A stretch of 64,000 nucleotides of DNA from Bacteroidaceae bacterium (GTDB taxonomy: Bacteria; Bacteroidota; Bacteroidia; Bacteroidales; Bacteroidaceae). The notes under the pieces were generated by a model that saw only the letters and a program-made list of their open reading frames with translations, made no database searches and was not told the origin of the DNA. Below are positions 17,239 to 27,215 of this stretch, in pieces; the stretch's first letter is position 1, and each line of letters starts with the position of its first letter. Made by a program: the position numbers and the translations under genes. The stretch is taken from contig JAGBPB010000028.1 of assembly GCA_017633615.1 (NCBI GenBank), forward strand, positions 17,187-81,186, in the 5' to 3' direction.

Positions 17239-20200
17239 TTATCTCGAAAGAGTAAACTTCATGGTAAATCCAGCATCGTGAGTTGATGTTGGGTAGGCTG
17301 ATGTTGATACAAGCGGGAAGTTGCTCTGGAAATCGTAGTAGAAGTTCAGGGTAAGCATGCGGCTGTAGGTGTAGTCTGCCTGGAAAGAGAACTTGAGCGC
17401 GCGGTTACCGCTGGTAGCCTGAGTGCTCTCCTCACGCAGGCTACGGCACAATGCATTCTGATTGCGGAATGAGAAGTCTGCACTCATGTTAAGGTCATTG
17501 CTTACCTTGTTCTTTCCAGTCCCGGCCTGTGCTCCGAACAACTTGACTCCGGTTATCTTGTATCCCGCACCGGCGGTTATGTCATCGGAAGTGGTTTCAA
17601 CCACCTGCACGGCTGTGGTGCTGAGGGTGAGTACACGGGTCTTGCGGTACTCAAAGCGAGCGGATATGTCATTCAGGAAAGTCATGTTGACTCCTGCCAG
17701 CGGAGCGAATGATTCATTGATGGAGACTGAGCTGATGTTGTACATGGAGCTCGGTATGGGATTGCCGCTCGTTACGTCTTCAATGAAACCGCGGCCGTTC
17801 ATATACTCCATATAACTGTTGAACGTGTTGAAACTGCCAATTGAATAGACACTCTTGTAACCATGGGTAAGGTTGAAGCTCTTGAAGTATTTCTTAAAGA
17901 ACGGCAGTTTGCTCAGACCGCTGTATGTGAATGTCCAGTTGGGCAGAATGGATAACATGCTCGGGAACAGGTCTAATGTGGCTTTCTTTGAGTCACGACC
18001 GGTATATGCAGCCAGAAAAGCGGGTATAAGCACATCCGATGAGTACATATCCACTCCTCCGTTTGCCTTGTCATAGGGCTGGCCCGCACGGCTGCTTCCA
18101 ACCGGATAATGCGCTCCCTCATACTGTGACTCAATACGGTCACGGAAGGTAGGCAGGCTGTTGACCATCTTGTCAAAACTGCGTGAACGATAGTTGTTGT
18201 CTGATGAGTGTCTCTCAAAAGCGCTTCCTATGGTTACGGTGGTCATGTTGAATGTTCCGCCACGGGTGCTTGGCATGCCGGCATACATATACTGGATGCG
18301 GTTGGAACCTGATTTGCTCCAGCTGGCGTTGGCATCAATCTTGATGTCGCGGAAAGGCTCAATGGTCATCTTTATCTGGAGATCCTCAGTGGCCGTTGAA
18401 GAAGCGGTGTGGGCTATGCTGTCGCCTGTAAGCAGCCAACCGTTGTTGATGGCTTTGTAGAGGTATTCATCGCTCGTCATTCCGAATGCAAAATCCAGTC
18501 CCGGAGCCAGCAGACCATTTGTATTGTTCTGGCCGAACATCTGTGAGTTAGGCATGAAGCCGGGCAGTGACATGGAGTAGTCATTGCGGTATGTGAATGA
18601 TACGTTGCGTACCATCATAAGGATTCTGAGCCCTATATCCATGGCTTCACGTGTATTGAACCTGGTCTTGCGGACAGCCCTGTCTGGATCCTGCGTCATT
18701 TTGATTACTACGTTGAGGGTGTCCTTGACCTTGATGTAGACACTGTCTGTACCCATCTTGTGGAACTTGAGCTTGACTGATTTGCCATCTTTGGTGGTGG
18801 CAGTCAGCATAGGAGTGAGCGTTCCCAGATCATGCTTTATGACATTGCGCTGTCCCGGCAGCAGTGTTACCTCCTGTTGGTATTTCTTGTTGCGGTTAGT
18901 TGAATAGCTGGATGAGTTGCCTGATGAACTGCGGGTATTCAATATATGCAGGTGAGGTACCTTGTTGTACATATTCAACAGGTTAAGCCTTCCGTTCAGG
19001 GAGATGGAGCGTCTGTTGGATATGATATTTCCGTATGATGCGCCATTGGCGTATGTTGTGCCGCGGTTCCATGAATAGCTGGAATTGAAGCTGGCATCGG
19101 CGGTCATCCAGTCCAAAGCCGGAATCTTGTTGAGAGGCAGGCTGTAGGATGCGTTGAATGACTGGCTGTAGTCAAGCGGGCGGCCCATATTCATGAGGCT
19201 CATCTTTATGGAGTCCTTCCATACCTGATACAGGTCAGGATAGAGGTCCTTGTTTACAACCATGTACGGCTCCTCAACTTCTGCCCTTGTCCTGGCATTG
19301 AATGTGAGTTTGAGCAGTTGTACCGGATTCCAGCGCAATGAGAAATCACGGTTCCAGTAGAACTGCTGTGAGAATGTTACCGGAATTCCTTCTGAACCTT
19401 CCAGGTCACGTTCCTGAAGTTCATGATAGCTGCGTTGCAGGCCTGTGTTGAACGATATGCTTTGTGGCAGGAAGTTCAGCTTGGTGTCCTTTACAATGGT
19501 AAACCACTTGGACTGGAATGGGATGTTGGCAAATGGGGCCCATCCTTTGAGTCCGGTGGCGTAGCTGTAGTCAAGTGATGCCCTCCAGTTCTCGTCATGC
19601 TCATATTCTATGGTGCTGTTGCTCCTGTCACTCACGTTCTTGGAATAGCTGAACGAGAAGTTTGCAGGGTCATACGGCATGGGGTGTTCACTTTTGATGT
19701 TGATCTTAGCATTGGATATGCTGAAATTATGGCTCTCCTTGAGATCCTGTGAGATGCTACGGACAGAATCACGGGCATTGCCTTCAGGATAAGATTCTAT
19801 CACATCATCCAGGATAAGATCAGTATCATAAGGACTGTATTTGGGTGAAGTCTTCTCCTTGGTGTATGAATAATAAATAGGTATTGATATGTTTGCCTTC
19901 TCCGGGAGGAAACGGCCTACATTGGTGCTTGTGGTGATGGCGTATTTGTAGTAGTCATCTGTTTTGCGGTCTTTGATGCTCTGCTCCAGACCTCCGTATC
20001 CGGCCGTACTCATCTGGCCTGACATGTCAACAGACGCTACGTCAGAGAGTCTTATTCCCATCTGGCTCTGAGCAGCCACTCCGCCTTTGCTCTCAAAGCC
20101 TACCAGACGCAGTTCATTGACCCAGACTTCGGCAGACTTGGCGCTCATGGAGTTGTTGCGTACACCTATCATGATGGCGCGGACATTGCCTATAGAGGGG

Positions 20201-23200
20201 TTACCCACTACGGTAATCCTATTGTCGGGTTTGTCAGGATCATATTCACTGTATACCGATGATATGCTTATAGCGCCCAGATTCTTCTGAATATTGCGGT
20301 TGTTCTTGACTTGAGTCAGGACATTGAAATCTATGTCCAGCATGTTCTCATCAGGCCATACCTGCCTTCGGTCACTCTCATTGGTGCCGCTGTAATGACC
20401 TGCGGGTGTAAGCTTCAGCGGAATCTCATATTCATAGTAGTTTCCTGAATAGTCAGAACCCAAGCGTATGAATACGGAGATATCGCCGTTGCGCAGAGTT
20501 CCGTCATCCGGAAGCGCTGCCTCGGCGTGGCTGAACATCTGGATGCGCTTATACTTGCGCAGGTCAAGTGAGCTCTTCTTGTAGATACCGCGTGCCTCGC
20601 CAGCGCCAAGTCCTGTCACCTTGAGGCTCATGGCCTGCTCATTGTCCTGGACCAGCTGAACCTGAGTTGGGTCAAGTATTCGTGTTACCCCGGGAGGAAC
20701 TACATAGTTTACGGGACTGCGGTCACCGTTCTCCTCAATATTGACTGATGTGGCTGAGAACTTTCCTGAAATTGTGGGAGTGCGGTTGGTCGCGCTGTAA
20801 ATGGGCTGCTCATAGTTGCGCCACTGGCTGGTCATGAGCTCCAGTGAACCGAAACGCACGTGTACCTCTTCACTGAATCCGGTCAGATAGATACGCATGA
20901 ATCTTATTGAACTGAAGTCGCGAATGCCTCCCTCTGCCTTTTCATATTCTGTAATAGGTACACGGAAACAGTACCAGTTCACTGTCTCGGTATTGCCGTT
21001 GCGCAGCTTGACCTTTACCTCACGCTTGTCGGATATATAATTCTTGCCTATATCCAGATCTGACGGGCGCAGTGATATGCGGTACTGGAAGAATTTTTCA
21101 TATTCATCCATGGTGTAGTCCGCATTGGCATCCTCAGCGTCAGGAGTGGTGCGTGATGACTGGTCATAACGGCTGCCGCTCTCGGCAGAGTTGGGTGAGT
21201 TACCCTCAGTACCGTTGTATTTGCGGTATCGGTCCAGAACTGACATCTGCAGATTATCATAGTCAGAACCGCGATAATAATGGTACGTGTCAGCGGCGGG
21301 ATCATCATAGAAAGACTGGAATACCTCAGGCTTGAGCTTGCCGCGTATCTCATTCAGATATGATGCGTATGCAGGCCAGCTGCGTTCCTCTTCGGATGTC
21401 AAGCCGTTCAAACCTACGTCCTGACGGTCACGGGCATCGGCGTTGGTGTTGTCAAAGGCATAAACCAGACTCTTGCCGTTAGGCACCTTTCCCCATACTG
21501 TGGCATCCCATTTGGTGGAGTCACCATTCACGGGCATGCCGTTCTCAAAGAATTTCTTTCCGTCAAGCAATACATCTTCTGATACTTCACCCAGGTTCAG
21601 ATACAGGTCACCGCCTGAAGCGCCGGGATTGTAAATGAACGGATCAAGCATCCAGAACTCTATATACTCAATGTTGGCGGCCTCGAAGTCTGTGGTGGTA
21701 AGCTTGCGCATGATACCGCCCCAGTTGTCCTGGGGGTTACTCAGACGGCCGTCAGCGTTAAGGTCAGGGTTGAGGTTGTACGGACCGCGCTCATCAGGAT
21801 AGTATGCCAGATTGAGTATCTGGAGTGTGGTTGATTCACTTGATGTAGATTCCTTGTTGGGGTAGAGCTCACGTTCATAAACCTCACGTACATAGTGGTC
21901 TGAGAGCTGGTCCAGATCAGTCTTGATATGTGATGGAGTCAATGGCGAGTTACGGCGTGTAAATAGCGGGTCAATGGTAAACCAGTTGAGCAGAGCACGA
22001 TTGTATCCTGATTCCACCTGGCCGGATTTGCCGTATCCTTTCATGCCTTTGGGTACGGCAGATAACGTCCATGCCGATGGCTGCAGGATGCTTATTCCGT
22101 TTTCTGCCGCTTCAAAGTCATCAATATATGATGATTTGCCCTGCACTTTGTCCGATACTGATGACTGTAATGCCGCCATCTCTGCCTTGAAGTTTATGCT
22201 TGAGGGCTTGGTGGCATTTACAAAAGGTATCATGTCTATCAGATTGGTAAGCATCTGGCTCTCACGTTTCCAGTTGATGTTCAGGCCGTACATGGTGTTA
22301 ACCAAGGGCTCATCGCCCATGGTTACCTTGCTGGTGAGCGGTTTCTCGTTCAGGTGCATGAGTGTTCCGCCCATCTGGAAATCCTTGCTGAAATCATACA
22401 TCCAGTTCAATCCCGCCATGGTCTTGCGCTGCATGCTGAACTCTGTGTTGCTCTCCAGCTGAACGTTTACGCTTGTGCCGGCATCAATAATGTTCTGGTT
22501 GATGATTGTGACAGTTCCCATACTGTAATCCACAGTGTAGTCACTGTTCTCAACCAGTGTTACACCTCCTGCTGTCACTATCACTGAGCCGCGCGGGATA
22601 TTGTATGAACCCAGCGATATGACATTGCTGCTGGTGCCTGAATACTGTCCCATCAGTATGAATTTGTCCTTGTCAGCTATGCGCTTTGCCACCACTCTGG
22701 TAGAATCATACAGTTCCTGGAAAACGTATTTGTCAGCTATGGCATCATCGGCAATGACTTTCCTCAGATGGCTGCCGAACGGCTCCACAACAGGGAATAT
22801 TATCTTACCGGCCGATGCCAGAACTGTATATTTCTCAATAAAGTCAAACTTGCCGTTGGGATGGGAATTGTTGTTGTCATCCAGACGGTCCAGATTCAGC
22901 AGGCGCAGCAACGGGGTGTTCTTGAGCCCTGCCTCAGGGATGTATGTGAGGCGGCTTCCTGTGCTGTCGCTGTCATAGTAGATGCCTAGTTTGAACTGTG
23001 CACTCTGCAGACTGCCCTGCGTGATGGAGTAGATGTTCTTCATCATCAGGTCCCAAGTTCCGCTTCCCGGTGAGTTGGAGTTTGACTTAAGCAGTTTGAC
23101 GAACAGGGTTTCCTTGGCATCAGTCTTGTCTGATGAGAATTCACCCACCTGATAGCTGTTGCCTCCGTAGGTGTATTCAAATGCTACGGCCAGAACCTCA

Positions 23201-24471
23201 TCGGATGAGAGGGCGTTCTTAAGTGATATGTAGCCCAGTTCACTGTTCAGTGTGTAGTCAGATTCATTCAGCTTGCGGGCATTTGATATCTTCTCATAAT
23301 CAGTGCTTCCCTCCAGGAATGTACCCAGCGTGGTGGCAACCTGATCAATGTCGCGTGCTCCGGGATAATCAGAGGTGATGCGGCGGTACAGGTCATTGGC
23401 GGCATTTGCCGGGGCAGGACCGCCTTGCACGTTCCATATCTTGTTGCTTATATGGCCGCTCTCGCCAAGGTCTGTAAACGCCACGATGTTACGCGGATTG
23501 TCATAGTTGCTGCGTTTGTTGGTTACCCAGACCTCTATTCTGGTAATCTGTACTCCTGATACTATGCTGGGCAGCATAGCCATGTTGGCATCATAGTTGT
23601 CACGGAAGAAATGGGCCAGGAAGAAGTGACGGTTCTCATCATAGCTGCTGGCGTCTATTTCAAAGTCAGTTATCTGCTGGCCTCCCTCTGAGTTTACTGA
23701 TGCTGATGAAGATTCCTTTTGAGAGAGTACCATCTGGAGTTTGAGCTTACCGAACTGCAGGTCTGTACGGATACCGAACAGTGATGACGCTCCCTGTATG
23801 AGTGATGAGTTGGTGGGGAAACTTATGTTTCCTGCTTCAAGCAGCCGGATTATCTCATCCTCCTTACCCTCATAACGCAGTTTGATCTGTTTGGCGTCAA
23901 TATCAAACGTGGCCTCAGTGTTATAGTTGAGGTTCATATTGATCTTGTCACCCACACTGGCACTTATATTAAGGTTTATCTGCTCATCAAAATCAAACCC
24001 TCCTGTAGTGCGGTTCTGGACGGAGAGTGAAGGGTTGTCCACTTTATTGCGGTTATAGCCGAATTTAAGGGCGGCCGATCCGCTGGTCCTTACCTGGACA
24101 CCTCCCGGACCGAATATCTTCTCAGCAGGTCCCAGGTCAAACTTCATGTTGGTAAAGTCAAAACGGTCATCGTCCTGGTTCTTTAGCTCCTCAGCATATT
24201 TGCTCAGATAGTATGACTGCATGGAGCGTTGCATGAACAACCGGCTGTATTCCTCCGGAGTCAACAGGTCGGGAACCTCCAAATAGCTGTCTCCCAGTTT
24301 ATAACCGATGCTGTAAGTATTATCATTGTCGTCATATGTTACAGCTTCAGTTATGTTTTCCGGGTAGGGAAGTGTTCTCTGAACCCCCTGTGCAAAAAGA
24401 GGGTCAAGGCTCCCGCATAAGCAGGAGCCTATGAGCAGCATTGCTGCTACCAGGTTTCTTCCCTTAATCAT
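17239..24471 (-). CDS. sprA: T9SS outer-membrane translocon SprA (Sov)
   Basis: SprA is the very large outer-membrane barrel through which T9SS cargo crosses the outer membrane, working with PorV and plug proteins. The 2410-residue length and the N-terminus are diagnostic: signal peptide ending near residue 30, then TLPYPENITEAV, DLLTPEEYSRLFMQRSMQSYYLSKY. The rest is dominated by amphipathic beta-strands and ends with TMKFTLSR. The chosen start is the ATG ending at 24471; a TTG directly upstream is in frame. The gene follows ruvA by 20 bases, an association I know from other Bacteroidota. No internal stop interrupts the frame. Confidence 0.95.
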   Translation of the reverse strand: MIKGRNLVAAMLLIGSCLCGSLDPLFAQGVQRTLPYPENITEAVTYDDNDNTYSIGYKLGDSYLEVPDLLTPEEYSRLFMQRSMQSYYLSKYAEELKNQDDDRFDFTNMKFDLGPAEKIFGPGGVQVRTSGSAALKFGYNRNKVDNPSLSVQNRTTGGFDFDEQINLNISASVGDKINMNLNYNTEATFDIDAKQIKLRYEGKEDEIIRLLEAGNISFPTNSSLIQGASSLFGIRTDLQFGKLKLQMVLSQKESSSASVNSEGGQQITDFEIDASSYDENRHFFLAHFFRDNYDANMAMLPSIVSGVQITRIEVWVTNKRSNYDNPRNIVAFTDLGESGHISNKIWNVQGGPAPANAANDLYRRITSDYPGARDIDQVATTLGTFLEGSTDYEKISNARKLNESDYTLNSELGYISLKNALSSDEVLAVAFEYTYGGNSYQVGEFSSDKTDAKETLFVKLLKSNSNSPGSGTWDLMMKNIYSITQGSLQSAQFKLGIYYDSDSTGSRLTYIPEAGLKNTPLLRLLNLDRLDDNNNSHPNGKFDFIEKYTVLASAGKIIFPVVEPFGSHLRKVIADDAIADKYVFQELYDSTRVVAKRIADKDKFILMGQYSGTSSNVISLGSYNIPRGSVIVTAGGVTLVENSDYTVDYSMGTVTIINQNIIDAGTSVNVQLESNTEFSMQRKTMAGLNWMYDFSKDFQMGGTLMHLNEKPLTSKVTMGDEPLVNTMYGLNINWKRESQMLTNLIDMIPFVNATKPSSINFKAEMAALQSSVSDKVQGKSSYIDDFEAAENGISILQPSAWTLSAVPKGMKGYGKSGQVESGYNRALLNWFTIDPLFTRRNSPLTPSHIKTDLDQLSDHYVREVYERELYPNKESTSSESTTLQILNLAYYPDERGPYNLNPDLNADGRLSNPQDNWGGIMRKLTTTDFEAANIEYIEFWMLDPFIYNPGASGGDLYLNLGEVSEDVLLDGKKFFENGMPVNGDSTKWDATVWGKVPNGKSLVYAFDNTNADARDRQDVGLNGLTSEEERSWPAYASYLNEIRGKLKPEVFQSFYDDPAADTYHYYRGSDYDNLQMSVLDRYRKYNGTEGNSPNSAESGSRYDQSSRTTPDAEDANADYTMDEYEKFFQYRISLRPSDLDIGKNYISDKREVKVKLRNGNTETVNWYCFRVPITEYEKAEGGIRDFSSIRFMRIYLTGFSEEVHVRFGSLELMTSQWRNYEQPIYSATNRTPTISGKFSATSVNIEENGDRSPVNYVVPPGVTRILDPTQVQLVQDNEQAMSLKVTGLGAGEARGIYKKSSLDLRKYKRIQMFSHAEAALPDDGTLRNGDISVFIRLGSDYSGNYYEYEIPLKLTPAGHYSGTNESDRRQVWPDENMLDIDFNVLTQVKNNRNIQKNLGAISISSVYSEYDPDKPDNRITVVGNPSIGNVRAIMIGVRNNSMSAKSAEVWVNELRLVGFESKGGVAAQSQMGIRLSDVASVDMSGQMSTAGYGGLEQSIKDRKTDDYYKYAITTSTNVGRFLPEKANISIPIYYSYTKEKTSPKYSPYDTDLILDDVIESYPEGNARDSVRSISQDLKESHNFSISNAKINIKSEHPMPYDPANFSFSYSKNVSDRSNSTIEYEHDENWRASLDYSYATGLKGWAPFANIPFQSKWFTIVKDTKLNFLPQSISFNTGLQRSYHELQERDLEGSEGIPVTFSQQFYWNRDFSLRWNPVQLLKLTFNARTRAEVEEPYMVVNKDLYPDLYQVWKDSIKMSLMNMGRPLDYSQSFNASYSLPLNKIPALDWMTADASFNSSYSWNRGTTYANGASYGNIISNRRSISLNGRLNLLNMYNKVPHLHILNTRSSSGNSSSYSTNRNKKYQQEVTLLPGQRNVIKHDLGTLTPMLTATTKDGKSVKLKFHKMGTDSVYIKVKDTLNVVIKMTQDPDRAVRKTRFNTREAMDIGLRILMMVRNVSFTYRNDYSMSLPGFMPNSQMFGQNNTNGLLAPGLDFAFGMTSDEYLYKAINNGWLLTGDSIAHTASSTATEDLQIKMTIEPFRDIKIDANASWSKSGSNRIQYMYAGMPSTRGGTFNMTTVTIGSAFERHSSDNNYRSRSFDKMVNSLPTFRDRIESQYEGAHYPVGSSRAGQPYDKANGGVDMYSSDVLIPAFLAAYTGRDSKKATLDLFPSMLSILPNWTFTYSGLSKLPFFKKYFKSFNLTHGYKSVYSIGSFNTFNSYMEYMNGRGFIEDVTSGNPIPSSMYNISSVSINESFAPLAGVNMTFLNDISARFEYRKTRVLTLSTTAVQVVETTSDDITAGAGYKITGVKLFGAQAGTGKNKVSNDLNMSADFSFRNQNALCRSLREESTQATSGNRALKFSFQADYTYSRMLTLNFYYDFQSNFPLVSTSAYPTSTHDAGFTMKFTLSR

Positions 24472-24491
24472 CAACTGTTACGGATATGGTG

Positions 24492-25088
24492 TCAGATACG
24501 TTTCAATGCTTCGCGGATGACAGCCTCCACGCTGAGACCCTGCTGTTCCTTAAGTATGGCCTGTACTACTTTCTGTGATGCCGCCTGCGGGAAGCCCAGG
24601 GTGACCATGGCGGTAACGGCCTCGCTGGCCACCTGTCCTGTCTGGATGCCGGTATTGAGGTCCAGAGGCATCTCATCTGACTGTGTCTTTGCAATCTTGT
24701 CATGCAGGTCCACAATGATGCGCTGTGCTGTCTTTGCTCCAATGCCCTTTACTTTCTTGAGAAGTGAGTCATTGCCGGAACTGATTATGCCTATCAGCTC
24801 AGACGGAGAAAAAGAAGAGAGTATCATTCTGGCAGATGCGCCACCTATGCCCGGAACGGATATGAGCATCAGGAACAGATCACGTTCCTGCTTTCCGCTG
24901 AAACCGTACAGAATGTAGGCGTCTTCACGGATGGCCTCATAGACATAAAGTCGTGTTTCATCCTTGCCCTGTATGGCTGAATATGTATAAACTGATATGT
25001 TCAGGTCATATGCTACACCTCCTGCGGTAAGCAGGACGGCTTGTGTGGGGGTGAGTTCCTCAATCTTTCCCTGTATGAATTCAATCAT
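24492..25088 (-). CDS. ruvA: Holliday junction branch migration protein RuvA
   Basis: RuvA tetramers bind Holliday junctions and load the RuvB motor. The 198-residue protein starts [20 protein letters not shown] (OB-fold domain I), contains the helix-hairpin-helix stretches [20 protein letters not shown] and [19 protein letters not shown] in domain II, and ends with the mobile RuvB-binding domain III ([16 protein letters not shown]). It is the first gene of the ruvA-sprA pair and is divergent from ddh. Confidence 0.97.
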   Translation of the reverse strand: MIEFIQGKIEELTPTQAVLLTAGGVAYDLNISVYTYSAIQGKDETRLYVYEAIREDAYILYGFSGKQERDLFLMLISVPGIGGASARMILSSFSPSELIGIISSGNDSLLKKVKGIGAKTAQRIIVDLHDKIAKTQSDEMPLDLNTGIQTGQVASEAVTAMVTLGFPQAASQKVVQAILKEQQGLSVEAVIREALKRI

Positions 25089-25115
25089 GACGTGTTGTAA
25101 ATGTGTTTGCTATGA

Positions 25116-25138
25116 AATAACGTATTCCGTGCGTTATT
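25116..25138. repeat. Inverted repeat between ruvA and ddh
   Basis: AATAACG (25116-25122) and CGTTATT (25132-25138) form a 7-base inverted repeat with a 9-base spacer in the divergent intergenic region. It could be an operator or chance. The spacing of about 16 bases centre to centre would suit a dimeric regulator, but there is no regulator gene nearby. Confidence 0.3.
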
Positions 25139-25210
25139 ATTGCACGTGCGCGTACACATAAAGCCGTTTTTTCATAACTTCGCACCCTGAAAACAATAAA
25201 CAAGAATCCT

Positions 25211-26110
25211 ATGGAAAAGATAAAAGCCGCTATAATAGGCTATGGAAACATTGGCAAGTACGTACTTGAAGCACTTGAGACTGCTCCTGATTTTGAGGTG
25301 GCCGGAATAGTACGCCGTAATGGTGACGTTGACTGCCCCAAAGAGTTGCAGGGTTATAAGATTGTAAGGAAAATTTCAGAGCTTCCCAAGCCTGATGTAG
25401 CTATCCTTGCCGTACCTAGCCGCAAGACCGAGGAGTACGCAAATGAGATACTTACACTTGGCATAAATACAGTTGACAGTTTTGATATACATACTCTCAT
25501 CCCTGAAACCCGTAAGCGTCTGAACCAGGTGGCAGCAGAGGCTGGAAAGGTGGCTATAATATCAGCAGGATGGGATCCGGGTACAGATTCTATAGTACGT
25601 GCTCTCATGCAGGCAATGGCTCCCAAGGGTGTCAGCTATACCAATTTCGGTCCCGGAATGTCAATGGGCCATTCAGTGGCAGTAAAGGCTGTTCCGGGTG
25701 TAAAGGCTGCTCTTTCAATGACAATCCCGGTAGGCACAGGCATACATCGCCGTATGGTATATGTTGAAATTCTTGACGGCTACCGTTTTGAGGATGTGGC
25801 TGCTGCAATCAAGGCTGATCCTTACTTTGTAAATGATGAGACGCATGTAATGCAGGTTGAGTCAGTTGATGCTCTCAAGGATATGGGACACGGTGTAAAC
25901 CTTACCCGTAAAGGTGTATCGGGCAAGACCCAGAACCAACTCTTTGAGTTTGATATGAAAATCAACAATCCGGCATTAACGGGACAGATCCTGGTATGTG
26001 CTGCACGTGCTTCAATGCTCCAGAAACCCGGTTGCTATACTATGATTGAGATACCTGTTATAGACTATCTGTACGGTGACAGGGATGATCTGGTCAGGCA
26101 TCTTGTCTGA
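25211..26110 (+). CDS. ddh: meso-Diaminopimelate D-dehydrogenase
   Basis: Ddh reductively aminates L-tetrahydrodipicolinate to meso-DAP with NADPH and ammonia, a one-step route to the peptidoglycan cross-linking residue and lysine. The protein has 299 residues. The N-terminal Rossmann motif AAIIGYGNIGKYVLEAL is at residues 6-22; the conserved ISAGWDPGTDSIVRAL and GPGMSMGHSVAVKAVPGVKAALSMTIP stretches are present. The gene appears monocistronic and converges with the MORN protein gene. Aspartate-semialdehyde dehydrogenase of the same pathway is at 59539-60549. Confidence 0.96.
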   Translation: MEKIKAAIIGYGNIGKYVLEALETAPDFEVAGIVRRNGDVDCPKELQGYKIVRKISELPKPDVAILAVPSRKTEEYANEILTLGINTVDSFDIHTLIPETRKRLNQVAAEAGKVAIISAGWDPGTDSIVRALMQAMAPKGVSYTNFGPGMSMGHSVAVKAVPGVKAALSMTIPVGTGIHRRMVYVEILDGYRFEDVAAAIKADPYFVNDETHVMQVESVDALKDMGHGVNLTRKGVSGKTQNQLFEFDMKINNPALTGQILVCAARASMLQKPGCYTMIEIPVIDYLYGDRDDLVRHLV

Positions 26111-26120
26111 TATTTACAGT

Positions 26121-27206
26121 TTATAGGGTTATCCCGAATCCCAGGAACAGACCTTCAGAGTTACCGTACCCAAGGTGTGCAGATGCCTTGGGTCGGTTTT
26201 TTATGTATATGGAGTATCTGAGAATGGCTCTGTAAACCGTCGTGGCACCCGTCATGTTTTTTTTGTAATATGTTTCACCGTATTTGATCTCCCATTCTTT
26301 GTAGGATTCGGGATTTCCGTTGGTCCTGCAGTTCCTGTAAATGTTCTCTATGCCTGCGCCGATACCTCCTCCCACGGAAATCTTGTTGAATCTGATACCC
26401 AAGTCAACATAATAAACGGATGAGATGAATTGGCCTTCCATATGAACATCGCCAGGAAATGAGGACCATGCCATACCTGTTTCCTTGCCCTGTGTGGGAG
26501 GATTCAGGTTTTTACCTACGGATAATCCCCAAAAAAAGTTGTTGGAGTAATCCATCCAGAAACTCAGCGTGGCTATTCCCTTAGAACTGTAAGAGAGAGC
26601 AAATGAGCACTGTGGAATCTCATATGTTTCTTCTTGCTTGAATCCCCACTGTTTGAGATCATCAGTAAGAGGGACTTCGGCATCTATTTCAACATCAAAA
26701 GGCATGCCCAGATACTCATCATTGTAGAAATATCCCGTATATTTATTACGGTCATATGTTGTAAGCTGGCCGAATCCGTGTTTCTTGTCATCTTTCCAGA
26801 ATCCTTCATATACGCCTCCGTCAGAAAACAAAAGCCTTCCCTTTCCGTTGAACATGTCATGGCTCCATTCTCCGTCATATCTGGCTCCGTCAGCATAAAG
26901 GTAAGAACCTTCTCCTTCTTTCTCGTGCTGTTTGAAGTGTCCCGTATAAACATCACCGTCCGGATATCTGAGGGTACCCTTGCCATCCCATAGGCCTTCT
27001 TTCCATGACCCTTCATAGACTGTGCCGTCAGGATATATGCAGGTTCCCTGTCCGTTGAACAGGGAGTCCTGGACCTGGCCTGTATACAGAGTGCCGTCTT
27101 CCAGCAGAAGTGTGTCAACAGGAATACTGTCAGACAATATCTGTGCATGGCAGGTTATGCCTGACCACATAAAAAGCAATATGTACAGTACTTTGCGTGG
27201 TGACAT
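26121..27206 (-). CDS. Secreted MORN-repeat protein with C-terminal barrel-like region
   Basis: A signal peptide (to about residue 22) precedes five full and one partial MORN repeats at about residues 40-165, each of the form YxGxWKxGxxxGxGxxxYPDG. Residues about 200-361 are beta-rich with alternating aromatic and glycine residues (FALSYSSKGIATLSFWMDYS, then YSIYIKNRPKASAHLGYG) and end FLGFGITL, resembling an outer-membrane beta-barrel end. It is paralogous to the next gene upstream, 9 bases away. The function is unknown; the MORN block may be a rigid periplasmic or surface module. Confidence 0.8.
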   Translation of the reverse strand: MSPRKVLYILLFMWSGITCHAQILSDSIPVDTLLLEDGTLYTGQVQDSLFNGQGTCIYPDGTVYEGSWKEGLWDGKGTLRYPDGDVYTGHFKQHEKEGEGSYLYADGARYDGEWSHDMFNGKGRLLFSDGGVYEGFWKDDKKHGFGQLTTYDRNKYTGYFYNDEYLGMPFDVEIDAEVPLTDDLKQWGFKQEETYEIPQCSFALSYSSKGIATLSFWMDYSNNFFWGLSVGKNLNPPTQGKETGMAWSSFPGDVHMEGQFISSVYYVDLGIRFNKISVGGGIGAGIENIYRNCRTNGNPESYKEWEIKYGETYYKKNMTGATTVYRAILRYSIYIKNRPKASAHLGYGNSEGLFLGFGITL

Positions 27207-27215
27207 AATTGTGCA

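Noticed and set aside
21923..22462. 179-residue plus-strand open frame inside sprA
   Set aside because: It lies opposite an uninterrupted SprA frame; its translation has no recognisable domain.
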